Assembly (NCBI GenBank): GCA_002495625.1
Contig: DAGC01000007.1
Coordinates: 48,001-112,000 of the forward strand
Source: Methanobacterium sp. UBA375
Lineage (GTDB): Archaea; Methanobacteriota; Methanobacteria; Methanobacteriales; Methanobacteriaceae
DNA length: 64,000 bases
Direction of reading: 5' to 3'
Shown here: one piece after another, positions 55,594 to 64,000 of the stretch
How positions within the stretch are numbered: position 1 is the first letter of the stretch
How the letters are laid out: each line of letters opens with the position of its first letter
Program-made: the position numbers and the translations under genes
The notes under the pieces: generated by a model
The model's input: the letters and a program-made list of their open reading frames with translations, nothing else
Databases searched by the model: none
What the model was told of the DNA's origin: nothing

Positions 55594-55936
55594 AATTGCT
55601 GTGACAGGAATGTATTGGAAAATTTTATACAATTAAATTCAGTAAGCAGTGCATTAAATCGATGAATTTTGCAGAATCAAATGCAGGTTATTACTTATTT
55701 TAACTTATATTCTCTAGTGTCCCCTTATATTGTGTCTTAGAATAGGCTGATTTAGATGTAAGTTAAATAATATATCCTTTCACTGTATTAATGGGTACTG
55801 TGAACTTGATATAATCAATACGTTAAGGCTATGGATGGAAAATCATTATTCCAAAAAAAATTAATTGTTATAATCAATATCTAAGTGTTATTAATATGAG
55901 ACATCTTTTCGTAATTAACCTATCAAAGGGATCTCT
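55594..55936. other. Gap between the small protein and the P-ATPase
   Basis: About 340 bases, AT-rich, with several possible TATA sequences (for example TTATTTTAACTTATATTC around 55694-55711). I see no coding frame, RNA gene or metal-type palindrome. The P-ATPase may therefore have its own promoter or be read from the upstream one. Confidence 0.4.
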
Positions 55937-58036
55937 ATGAGATACGAATTAGTATATGATACTGGAACTAGACTTAGAATTCGATGTGGTAAATATGCAT
56001 TCACAGAAAGGGAAGGATACGGAATAGCAGAATTACTCCTCAAAAAGGATTACATCACAGAGATAATCACATCATACAGAAATGGGAGTCTGTTGATTAA
56101 ATACGATGATATAAACAAGAAGAACGATATTTTAATTTTCATTAAAAACCTTAAAAGAAACGATGTTAAAGAAGCAGAACCCACAGAGAAAGATGTTATC
56201 TGCAGTATTGAAAATGAATTTTACTTGAAAATAGCAAAGAAGATACTGAGAAGATTATTATATGAGATATTCGTACCTATTCCGCTTAAAACGGTATATG
56301 TATGTTGTTGCGCCTTACCCTATTTTAAAGAGGGATTAAACAGTTTGCTGAGATTGGATATGGATGTATCATTGCTCGATGCAGTTGCCATAGGCGGGGC
56401 CATTTACAAGAGATCCTTCAAGTCTGCAGGATCCTTAATGTTTTTACTATCATTATCCAGAATATTAGAGGATTATACAGTTCAAAGAACCAAAAGTACA
56501 TTAAAAACCAGTTTGGCTATCAATGTAGACACAGTTTGGTTGGTAAATGATGAAAATAAAGAAATATCAGTACCACTATCCAAAGTAACCCCTGGTGACA
56601 GGATAAAAATACGTACTGGTGGTCTTATACCAGTTGATGGGACTGTAACTAGTGGTGAAGCAATGGTGAATGAGGCTTCCATGACTGGAGAGCCATTATC
56701 CGTAAATAAAAATAGGGGGAAAACAGTTCATGCCGGTACAGTGGTAGAGGAAGGAGCCATAGTAATTGAAGTTAGGGCGGTTGATGAAGAGACCAGGATC
56801 AACAAGATAATAGAGTTAATAGAAAAGTCTGAATCATTAAAAGCAGGAATACAAAGTAAAGCAGAGACTTTAGCAGATTCCATAGTCCCATTAAGCCTGG
56901 CCGCGACTATTTTAACATATATATTAACCAGAAATTCAACGAAGGCGTTATCGGTACTTATGGTGGATTATTCCTGTGCAATAAAGTTATCCACACCACT
57001 TTCAGTCATATCTGCCATGCAGGAAGCATCGAATCATAAGATAATGATTAAGGGCGGGAAATACTTAGAGGCATATGCACAGGCAGACACAATAGTATTC
57101 GACAAAACAGGAACGTTGACCAGGGCCTGTCCTGAAGTAGCTAAAATAATTCCCTGTGGGAAATACACCCGAGAAGAAGTTTTGAAGGTTGCAGCCTGTT
57201 TAGAGGAGCATTTTGCCCATAGTGTAGCACGGTCGATAGTAAGACAGGCGGAACTTGAGGATCTTAAACATGCCGAGGAACATGCTGAGGTAGAGTATAT
57301 CCTGGCACATGGAATATCCACCACATTTCGCAATAAAAGAGCGATGATTGGAAGTGGACATTTCATATTTGACGATGAAAAAATTCCACTAAGTAGAGAA
57401 CAGGAAAAGATCATCGAAGAAAATACCAGGGAATATTCCACCATTTACCTGGCTATGGCTGGAAAGCTGGAGGGAATCATCTGTATAAGAGACCCTGTCC
57501 GTCCCGAGGCAAAGGACGTGATTACTAAATTGAAAGATCTGAGTATTGGAAATGTGGTGATGTTAACAGGGGACAGTGAAAATGCGGCTAGCTCTGTTTC
57601 GAAACGGTTGGGCATAACAGAATACCGGTCCCAAGTACTTCCAGAGGATAAGGTCAGAATCATTGAGGAGATTAAAAGGGAAGGTAGAAAGGTTATTATG
57701 GTGGGAGATGGGATCAACGATTCCCCTGCATTATCTTCAGCCGATGTTTCCGTTGCCATGAGGGATTCATCGGATATTGCCCGGGAAGTTGCCGATATAT
57801 CCCTACTTTCTGCTGATTTAGATGAACTTGTCACCATCAGAGTACTGAGCCAAAAGATGCTGGATAAAATTAACAATAACTACCGGGCCATAGTGTTTAT
57901 AAACACATCCTTGATTGGTTTAGGGGCAGCCGGGGTTATCAGTCCTTCCACATCATCACTGTTTCATAATTTATCCACAGTGGTTATAGGTGCATTGAGT
58001 ACAAGGCCCTGTTTAGAAGCACCGTCTACATCATAA
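55937..58036 (+). CDS. P1B-like heavy-metal ATPase with Tyr-Ser-Cys motif
   Basis: A 699-residue metal-exporting P-type ATPase. It has the TGEP block (EASMTGEPLSV), the phosphorylation site Asp389 in DKTGTLT and the hinge GDGINDSPAL. The membrane metal motif, usually Cys-Pro-Cys, reads Tyr345-Ser346-Cys347, then AIKLSTP, so this is not a standard Cu or Zn/Cd pump. The N-terminal 80 residues look like a degenerate metal-binding fold without CxxC. Mycobacterial CtpC-type pumps with a small partner protein are a plausible comparison. Metal unknown; Mn, Zn or Fe are candidates because of the upstream boxes. Confidence 0.85.
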   Translation: MRYELVYDTGTRLRIRCGKYAFTEREGYGIAELLLKKDYITEIITSYRNGSLLIKYDDINKKNDILIFIKNLKRNDVKEAEPTEKDVICSIENEFYLKIAKKILRRLLYEIFVPIPLKTVYVCCCALPYFKEGLNSLLRLDMDVSLLDAVAIGGAIYKRSFKSAGSLMFLLSLSRILEDYTVQRTKSTLKTSLAINVDTVWLVNDENKEISVPLSKVTPGDRIKIRTGGLIPVDGTVTSGEAMVNEASMTGEPLSVNKNRGKTVHAGTVVEEGAIVIEVRAVDEETRINKIIELIEKSESLKAGIQSKAETLADSIVPLSLAATILTYILTRNSTKALSVLMVDYSCAIKLSTPLSVISAMQEASNHKIMIKGGKYLEAYAQADTIVFDKTGTLTRACPEVAKIIPCGKYTREEVLKVAACLEEHFAHSVARSIVRQAELEDLKHAEEHAEVEYILAHGISTTFRNKRAMIGSGHFIFDDEKIPLSREQEKIIEENTREYSTIYLAMAGKLEGIICIRDPVRPEAKDVITKLKDLSIGNVVMLTGDSENAASSVSKRLGITEYRSQVLPEDKVRIIEEIKREGRKVIMVGDGINDSPALSSADVSVAMRDSSDIAREVADISLLSADLDELVTIRVLSQKMLDKINNNYRAIVFINTSLIGLGAAGVISPSTSSLFHNLSTVVIGALSTRPCLEAPSTS

Positions 58037-58154
58037 ACTCCTTTTTATTATTTTTAAAACAGTTTTTAAGGGCAATTTTTTTTTTAGTTTGATCTTTTTT
58101 CATCGCTTGTTAATTAGTGAAGTATTAACCGGAAACTTTATATGCTGTTAAATA

Positions 58155-58190
58155 TTTAGGTCTAAATAGTAATTTTTAGGCATACCTAAA
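58155..58190. promoter_or_regulatory. DtxR-type box before the ABC transporter pair
   Basis: TTTAGGCATACCTAAA at 58175-58190 is a full match to TTTAGG-N4-CCTAAA. A partial site, TTTAGGTCTAAA, begins 20 bases earlier at 58155. The arrangement of two adjacent sites copies that at 55253-55291. They are 120 bases before the first ABC gene. Confidence 0.7.
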
Positions 58191-58309
58191 AATATTAAGG
58201 GTTTGTTAATTATTGTTACTTTAAGCCTTTTAAAATGGAAGGGTAGTTAAAGCGAACTAAATTATTTCAAATCAATTATCAAGCTATTTTTAAAGAGGAA
58301 TAACAGTTT

Positions 58310-60118
58310 ATGGATAAAAAAAACGCAGATTCGAAGAAAAAAACAGGCATAACCCGCCTTCTGGAACTCGCAGGACCGAAGAAGGGAAAACTCATAGTTG
58401 CCTGCCTGTTGTCAGTATTCTCATCAGCGGCACGGCTGGTTCCCTTTTTCACGATTTATGGTGTGATACTCGAATTGCTGGCTCATTATGCTGATCCTTC
58501 CGGTATCAACGTCGAAACAATTTACACGCTGGTCTCCATCACCTTTGGCGCAGCATTGGTATACGGTGTCTGTGCCTTTTCATCCTCGGTACTGGCCCAC
58601 GGTGCAGCATATGACATTCTCTACGAGCTGCGGGTACAGATAATGGGTAAACTGGGACGCATACCCTCCGGTTTTTTCACCGGTACGACACAGGGCGCAA
58701 TTAAGAAGGTGATCTTCGATGATGTTGAGCAGATGGAGATGTTCATCGCCCATCATATCGTAGACGTTGCCGCCGCAATAGCCACACCATTGTTCACCAT
58801 GCTTTATCTGTTCATTATGGACTGGCGGTTGGCAATTGTAACCCTCGTCCCCATCATTATCTCACTGTTCCTTTTGGGTAGTGGCTTGAAAGATCCCAAG
58901 GGGGCGCAGACCCAAATAGATATGCACGACACCAAAGAAAAGATGGAAGGCACCATTGTGGAATACATAAACGGAATGCCAGTCATCAAAATTTTTAACC
59001 GCACCCTCAGCGCCTTTAAACAATTCGAGAACAACGTGTCGGCTTTTGTGGACAGTGTTGAACATACCACTTACCATTTTGCTTCCCGCATGGGCGCTTA
59101 CTACGCTTTTTTCGGGGCCCAACTACTGTTCCTGTTACCTGCCGGACTGCTGATTGCCACTTATGCCACCTCTTATATGGATTTTCTGCCCATCCTTTTA
59201 CTGTTTTTCCTTGTGGGTAGTGGATTGAAGGAACCCTTAGAAAGAATGATGGAAATGGTGCTTCAAAGTGGAAAAATCACTGAAGGCGTGGCACGTATCG
59301 ATAAAATTCTTTATCAGCCAGAGTTTACGACTACTGGGAATGGAAATCCATCTACCTATGATATTACCTTTGAAAATGTTTCTTTTTCCTATGATGATGA
59401 TATCCAGGCGATAAAGAATGTAAGCTTTGTACTTAAGGAAGGTAGCATCAACGGCCTGGTAGGCCCATCTGGTGGAGGTAAATCAACTGTAGCACAGCTT
59501 TTACTGCGATTCTATGAGCCACAGCAGGGTAACATAAAAATAGGGGGGATTGATATTCGTGACATTCCACCCCAAAGGCTGACAGATATGGTATCATATG
59601 TGTTTCAGGATTCCTTCCTGTTCCATGACACCATTGAAAATAACATTCGCATGGGCAATGAAAAGGCTTTTAACGAGGAAGTGATGAAAGCGGCGAGGAG
59701 AGCCAATATCCATGACGTGATTATGAATCTACCTAATGGTTACGACACTATCATTGGAGAAGATGATTCCTACCTTTCTGGTGGTGAGAAACAGCGTATT
59801 ACAATTGCCAGAGTATTTTTAAAGGATACTCCCATTGTAATTTTGGATGAAGCCACCTCCTATGCCGATGCGGAAAACGAAAGCAAAATACAGCAGGCAT
59901 TTGCTCGACTTGCCACCAACAAAACGGTACTAATTATTGCTCACCGCGTAAAATCCATAGAAAACGCAGACCAGATTCTGGTACTGCAACACGGAGAATT
60001 ACAGAGTTTTGGAAAGCATGAAACCCTTTTAGAGCAATGTGATTTGTATCGTGATATGGTGGATGCAAACGAGCGTCGAGACCGTTGGACCATCAAGAAA
60101 GGAGTGTTACCAGTATGA
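58310..60118 (+). CDS. ABC transporter half, IrtA/YbtP-like, first gene
   Basis: A 602-residue fusion of six helices and an ATPase. Walker A is GPSGGGKST at about 385-393, the signature LSGGEKQR, Walker B PIVILDEA, and the H-loop IIAHR. The exporter fold is shared by MdlAB-type exporters and by IrtAB/YbtPQ siderophore importers. The metal-repressor box upstream makes a metal-related substrate plausible. The end overlaps the second gene by four bases (ATGA). Higher G+C in the membrane part points to transfer, perhaps from Firmicutes. Confidence 0.88.
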   Translation: MDKKNADSKKKTGITRLLELAGPKKGKLIVACLLSVFSSAARLVPFFTIYGVILELLAHYADPSGINVETIYTLVSITFGAALVYGVCAFSSSVLAHGAAYDILYELRVQIMGKLGRIPSGFFTGTTQGAIKKVIFDDVEQMEMFIAHHIVDVAAAIATPLFTMLYLFIMDWRLAIVTLVPIIISLFLLGSGLKDPKGAQTQIDMHDTKEKMEGTIVEYINGMPVIKIFNRTLSAFKQFENNVSAFVDSVEHTTYHFASRMGAYYAFFGAQLLFLLPAGLLIATYATSYMDFLPILLLFFLVGSGLKEPLERMMEMVLQSGKITEGVARIDKILYQPEFTTTGNGNPSTYDITFENVSFSYDDDIQAIKNVSFVLKEGSINGLVGPSGGGKSTVAQLLLRFYEPQQGNIKIGGIDIRDIPPQRLTDMVSYVFQDSFLFHDTIENNIRMGNEKAFNEEVMKAARRANIHDVIMNLPNGYDTIIGEDDSYLSGGEKQRITIARVFLKDTPIVILDEATSYADAENESKIQQAFARLATNKTVLIIAHRVKSIENADQILVLQHGELQSFGKHETLLEQCDLYRDMVDANERRDRWTIKKGVLPV

Positions 60119-61878
60119 AAGATTTTAAAAAATGGTTCAACACCGTAACCTTTGGTGAAACCAAAAAATACGAAAAACTTGTCCTATGGAATTTCTTAGA
60201 CAGTTTCGTGGTGACAATTCCTTATGGGGTCATGCTCATCGCCATCTACCTGCTTTTAATTCCGGTGGCCAGTCCTTCTGAACCTCTACCTCTAACTCCT
60301 CTTTGGATTTTATGCGGTGTACTTTTGGCCCAGATCATCGTTTACTACTTCATCAGCAAGCAGACCTATATCAAAATTTGCATCGGCTTTGCACAGACCA
60401 CAAAAAAAGCCCGTATCACCATGGGAGAACATCTAAAAACGTTATCAATGGGATTTTTTAATAAAAGGGATGCTGGTGATTTATCTACTGTTCTGTTACG
60501 GGATTACAGTGAGGTGGAAACTTTGGCATCGGCTCTTGTTCCACAAATCTCCGTAATTTTAGTGAGACTTACCCTTTCTATTATTGTACTGTCTGTATTG
60601 GACTGGCGCATGATGCTGGCGCTGATTTTGGTAATTCCGCTCTCACTGCCATTTGCCATACTGAGCTACAAACGCATGGACAATGTAAGCGACGCACTTT
60701 TAAAATCCCAGCAGGAATCAATATCCCTTACTTTAGAATACGTGGGAGGGATCCAAACGCTGAAATCATTTAATCAGGCAGGTGAGCATTTCCGTACATT
60801 GAAGGAAACCTTTGATAACCAGCGCAAGCATTCGATACGTATAGGATTAGCCGCGGCTCCCATCGGAATGATAGGACGATTTGTCCTCAACTGCGGAGTG
60901 GGAGTGGTGATGTTATGCGGAGCCTGGTTACTGACAAGTGGGGGGCTATCACCATTGTACTACCTTGTTTTCCTCTTGATTTCCCTGAATGTTTATGAGC
61001 CGGTTATGACCGTATTCTCCTTTATCTCCGATTATGCTCGGACCGATCACTCGGCTCAGCGTATTTATGAGTTAAGCCATAAAAAACCCCTGTCAGAGCC
61101 TGAAAAAAGCCACCAACCCCAGAGCATGGAAATCGTATTTAAGGATGTCTATTTCAGCTACGGTGGTAAGGATGTACTGCACAACATCTCCCTGAACTTC
61201 CCGACCAAAAGCATGACCGCACTGGTCGGACCCTCTGGTTCGGGTAAATCTACTATTACAAGGCTTGCAGCAAGATTTTGGGATGTAAATTATGGTGAAA
61301 TACTTTTGGGAGGAGTACCAATTACCCAAATGAAAACTGATACCCTCCTTTCTAAAATCAGCATGGTGTTTCAGGATGTATATTTATTCCATGATACCAT
61401 TGAGGAGAACATCCGGATGGGCAAACCAGACGCGACCATGGAAGAAATTATTACCGCGGCAAAAACTGCGGCATGCCACGATTTTATCTCCACTTTACCT
61501 GATGGATACAATACCATAGTTGGTGAAGGCGGTTCTACCCTATCTGGCGGTGAAAAACAGCGGATTTCCATTGCAAGAGCATTGCTTAAAAACGCACCAA
61601 TTGTCCTCTTAGACGAGGCGACCGCATTCCTTGATCCTGAAAATGAGGTACTTATTCAACAGGCCATCAGCGCCCTTGTAGCAGATAAAACGGTGATTAT
61701 CATTGCTCACCGTCTCCAATCCATCAGCAATGCTGATCAAATCATCGTGCTGGATAAAGGAGAAATAAAAGAAAGAGGGACCCATGACACACTTTTAGAA
61801 CATAAAGGTATTTATACCCGTCTTTGGGAAGAACAAAACCGTGCAGGTAACTGGAGTCTGGTGGATACCCTAGTATAA
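60115..61878 (+). CDS. ABC transporter half, IrtB/YbtQ-like, second gene
   Basis: A 587-residue partner of the preceding half transporter: six helices, then Walker A GPSGSGKST, signature LSGGEKQR, Walker B PIVLLDEAT and H-loop IIAHRLQ. I choose the ATG at 60115, which lies inside the ATGA overlap with the first gene and follows GGAG; the longer frame to 60085 would run deep into it. The two should form a heterodimer. Both ATP sites appear complete. Confidence 0.88.
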   Translation: MKDFKKWFNTVTFGETKKYEKLVLWNFLDSFVVTIPYGVMLIAIYLLLIPVASPSEPLPLTPLWILCGVLLAQIIVYYFISKQTYIKICIGFAQTTKKARITMGEHLKTLSMGFFNKRDAGDLSTVLLRDYSEVETLASALVPQISVILVRLTLSIIVLSVLDWRMMLALILVIPLSLPFAILSYKRMDNVSDALLKSQQESISLTLEYVGGIQTLKSFNQAGEHFRTLKETFDNQRKHSIRIGLAAAPIGMIGRFVLNCGVGVVMLCGAWLLTSGGLSPLYYLVFLLISLNVYEPVMTVFSFISDYARTDHSAQRIYELSHKKPLSEPEKSHQPQSMEIVFKDVYFSYGGKDVLHNISLNFPTKSMTALVGPSGSGKSTITRLAARFWDVNYGEILLGGVPITQMKTDTLLSKISMVFQDVYLFHDTIEENIRMGKPDATMEEIITAAKTAACHDFISTLPDGYNTIVGEGGSTLSGGEKQRISIARALLKNAPIVLLDEATAFLDPENEVLIQQAISALVADKTVIIIAHRLQSISNADQIIVLDKGEIKERGTHDTLLEHKGIYTRLWEEQNRAGNWSLVDTLV

Positions 61879-62232
61879 TCATGTTTTAGAACAAATAAAT
61901 TGAATACAACATTTTAGCCCCCTTAGATTTTTTGGAGATAATTAACTTTAGATAAAAAAAAATTTTTAATTTAGATCCCTCATCTTCTATTATTTGTTGA
62001 AAACCTATTGTTTTCGATGAACTTACTTTTTAATGTTTATTTGTATGAAAGTTCAGAATTTTAGATTCCAGTGGATATTATTATCATATGGGGGCACTGA
62101 TTTTCCACTGGGTCTGGGTTCTTATTTATTTTGTATCGTATGTAAACATCAGTTACAATCTCCAATAAATAAAAATTGTTAAAAGTCATTAACAAGATAA
62201 CTATTTAATTGATAAGAAATTAAGGTGCAAAA
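61879..62232. other. Gap before thi4
   Basis: 354 AT-rich bases. I see no coding frame and no riboswitch: neither the CTGAGA nor the ACCTGA element of a TPP riboswitch appears in front of thi4. A TATA-like AACTATTTAATTG is found around 62198-62210. A T-rich stretch near 61930-61970 may end the ABC transcript. Confidence 0.45.
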
Positions 62233-63009
62233 ATGAAATTAGATGATATAAAAATCTCAAAGGCAATCATAGAAGGATACATGGATGACCTATTAGATTA
62301 TACAGATATGGACGTGGCAATAGGTGGGGGTGGACCGGCCGGACTCACCGCCGGATACTACCTGGCTAAAGCAGGATACAAAGTCGCCCTGTTTGAGCGT
62401 AAACTCAGTATAGGTGGTGGAATGTGGGGTGGTGGAATGATGTTCAACAAGATCGTTGTCCAGGAGGAAGGAAAGAGAATACTGGATGAATTCGGCATCA
62501 GATCCACCGAATACGAGGACCAGTACTACGTGGCAGATTCCATAGAATGCACATCCACCCTTTGCTCCAAGGCCTGCCAGGCGGGTTTAAAGATCTTCAA
62601 CCTGATAGAAATCGAGGATCTGATGATAAAAGAGAAGGGAGTGGAAGGACTGGTATTAAACTGGAGTGCAGTTGAAATAGCAGGACTGCACGTAGACCCA
62701 CTCACCGTCCGGTCCCGGGCGGTGATCGACGCCACCGGACACCCCATCGAGATAGTTAAGATAATCGAGCAGAAGATGGGTCACAAACTCAACACCTCCA
62801 CCGGTAAGATCATAGGAGAAAAGTCCATGTGGGCTGAAGCGGCTGAAAACATAGTCACCGACAACACGGCCGAAGTATATCCCGGCTTATATGTGGCGGG
62901 AATGGCTGCAAACGCAGTGTACGGGGCGCCAAGGATGGGACCCATATTCGGAGGAATGCTCCTCTCCGGGGAAAAAGTCGCCCAGATGTTGATTGAAAAG
63001 TTAAAATAA
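62233..63009 (+). CDS. thi4: Sulfide-dependent thiazole synthase Thi4
   Basis: A 258-residue enzyme that makes the ADP-thiazole precursor of thiamine from NAD and glycine. The dinucleotide motif GGGGPAG is at residues 31-37 and GGGMWGGGMMF follows at 61-71. The yeast enzyme gives up sulfur from one Cys and acts once; archaeal ones use sulfide and have His in that place, here probably His153 in GLHVDPL. It is thus expected to be catalytic, with Fe(II). GGTGC precedes the ATG. Confidence 0.93.
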   Translation: MKLDDIKISKAIIEGYMDDLLDYTDMDVAIGGGGPAGLTAGYYLAKAGYKVALFERKLSIGGGMWGGGMMFNKIVVQEEGKRILDEFGIRSTEYEDQYYVADSIECTSTLCSKACQAGLKIFNLIEIEDLMIKEKGVEGLVLNWSAVEIAGLHVDPLTVRSRAVIDATGHPIEIVKIIEQKMGHKLNTSTGKIIGEKSMWAEAAENIVTDNTAEVYPGLYVAGMAANAVYGAPRMGPIFGGMLLSGEKVAQMLIEKLK

Positions 63010-63068
63010 CCAGGATTAATTTAAAAGGTTCCATGAACTTTCCTCTTTAAAATCCTTGAAACAGAACC

Positions 63069-63605
63069 ATGATTCTCTTTATAACCGGAACCCCGGGAAC
63101 AGGTAAAACCACAGTCTCTAAACTGTTCAAGGAACAGTTTTCCTTTACCCTGGTGGATATCAACGGGCTGGTAGAGGATGAAAAACTCTACACCGGCATC
63201 CACAAAAAGGGGTATAAAATAGTGGACATACCAGCATTATGTTCTAAATTAGATGATATTATCAGTAATTTAGAGGATGGAGAAGATCTGCTGGTTGAGG
63301 GTCACTTATCCCATTTTTGTGGTGGAGCAGACCGGGTAATCGTTTTACGTGCCCATCCTGATACATTAGGTGATCGGCTGCATGATAAAGGGTTTAAAGA
63401 TGCCAAGATCGCCGAGAACGTTGAGGCAGAGGCCCTGGATGTCTGTGCATTCGAGGCATACCAGGAATATGGGGATAGGGCCAGTGAGGTAGACACCACA
63501 GGTAAAAATCCAGAGGAAGTGGTAGATATAATTAAAATGATAATTGATGGAGAAGAAACCTCTCCGGTGGGAGGAGTCGATTTTTCAGGTTACCTGGGTT
63601 CTTGA
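63069..63605 (+). CDS. AK6/Fap7-type adenylate kinase
   Basis: A 178-residue NTPase with P-loop GTPGTGKTT at residues 7-15. It resembles Fap7/AK6, which helps small-subunit maturation and has adenylate kinase activity. VLVDINGLVEDEKLY-like and LLVEGHLSHFCGGADRVIVLR follow the family pattern. Sixty bases after thi4 on the same strand, and ahead of the RNase P subunit gene, an order I associate with Methanobacteriales. Confidence 0.88.
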   Translation: MILFITGTPGTGKTTVSKLFKEQFSFTLVDINGLVEDEKLYTGIHKKGYKIVDIPALCSKLDDIISNLEDGEDLLVEGHLSHFCGGADRVIVLRAHPDTLGDRLHDKGFKDAKIAENVEAEALDVCAFEAYQEYGDRASEVDTTGKNPEEVVDIIKMIIDGEETSPVGGVDFSGYLGS

Positions 63606-63824
63606 ACGATTAGGGAAATTTCTAGGCTATATTTTTTGAAATTTTTTCTCCAGGAGATGGGGGATAAGAAACCTTTTTAAAGGGTAAGGTAGATAAATCA
63701 TGTTATTATTCTTAAGTACATATATCTGGATTTGAAACTTATTTCGTCCTTAATTGAGATTCAACCCCAAAAACTTAAGACACCACCATCAAACTTACAG
63801 GGAAAGCTCACAGAGGGTTAAACA

Positions 63825-64000
63825 TTGCGCAGGGGAAGAAGACAGAAATGGATGATAAAAATAGCAGAAGAACGAGTTAACATCCTTTTTAATCGTGCTC
63901 AAGAAGAATTTTTCCAAAATAGGGAGAGATCACACCGGCATGTAAAGATGGCCCGTGACATAGCCCAGAAGTACAACCTGAAAATCGAGCCCACCTGGAA
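63825..64000 (+). CDS. rnp4: RNase P protein subunit Rpr2/Rpp21 (partial, runs off the window)
   Basis: The first 58 codons of the archaeal RNase P subunit 4, which together with Rpp29 binds the RNA's specificity domain. The visible part, RRGRRQKWMIKIAEERVNIL and RHVKMARDIAQKYNLKI, is the basic helical region before the zinc ribbon, which should lie beyond position 64000. It begins with TTG at 63825, with AGAGGG about ten bases upstream. The frame remains open to the end. Confidence 0.88.
   Translation, partial: MRRGRRQKWMIKIAEERVNILFNRAQEEFFQNRERSHRHVKMARDIAQKYNLKIEPTW

Noticed and set aside
61879..62232. TPP riboswitch before thi4
   Set aside because: No CTGAGA or ACCTGA-type conserved blocks are present in the gap.

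Overview
The window reads as chromosome from a methanogenic archaeon of the order Methanobacteriales, most likely a Methanobacterium-type organism. The evidence is the set of archaeal information genes (MCM helicase, aIF2 beta, NMD3, archaeal topoisomerase I, TFE, Alba, histone, the RNase P subunit Rpr2/Rpp21), an archaeal lipid enzyme (digeranylgeranylglyceryl phosphate synthase), two AglB oligosaccharyltransferases, a sulfide-dependent Thi4, an AT-rich background, frequent TTG/GTG starts and Shine-Dalgarno sites of the GGAGGTGAT type. The genus is an inference; no rRNA is present.

Layout. About 1-13.6 kb is the loose, AT-rich and decaying part: a YaaC-like protein, a MATE transporter whose apparent C-terminal ATPase domain has been split off by frameshifts, an HXXEE membrane protein, an AAA ATPase with a duplicated 45-bp element in its promoter region, fragments of dead genes, and chromatin or transcription proteins (TFE, Alba, a TRAM protein, a histone). 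It also holds an orphan EctB-like aminotransferase with a repetitive tail, a frameshifted VOC protein and a hemerythrin-like protein. Four copies of an unexplained intergenic element lie between 1 and 13.6 kb, all on the + strand. From 13.6 to 21.5 kb come a four-PAS histidine kinase, a divergent katG/Fur-family pair with a palindrome between them, and lemA-htpX. From 21.5 to 33.5 kb are DUF429 and MgtE genes, a duplicated TPR gene with one broken copy, a MutS-like ATPase, a U32 peptidase, a response regulator, the lipid prenyltransferase, a methyltransferase and an MFS exporter. A tRNA-Ala(CGC) at 33.7 kb precedes a + strand run (double CDGSH protein, DedA, cation efflux, thymidylate kinase). 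From 37.5 to 42.5 kb is a conserved minus-strand information block (small protein, tyrS, nmd3, aIF2 beta, mcm). From 42.7 to 54.7 kb come a membrane acyltransferase, rlmE plus a phosphodiesterase, topA, two tandem aglB paralogues and a DRG-type GTPase. From 55.2 to 61.9 kb is a metal-linked module. The window ends with thi4, an AK6-type adenylate kinase and the start of the RNase P subunit gene.

The strongest candidate for a coordinated and possibly undescribed system is the 55.2-61.9 kb module: a small one-TM acidic protein, a P1B-like ATPase whose CPC motif reads Tyr-Ser-Cys, and a pair of half-size ABC transporters. Both operons carry TTTAGG-N4-CCTAAA palindromes of the DtxR/IdeR type in their promoters, so they are probably one metal-responsive regulon. 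Other notable points are gene decay by single-base frameshifts at several loci (1.5-1.9, 5.5, 8.6, 11.97 and 24.3 kb), which is either real pseudogenisation or assembly error in homopolymers, and the very similar tandem oligosaccharyltransferases with duplicated promoters.
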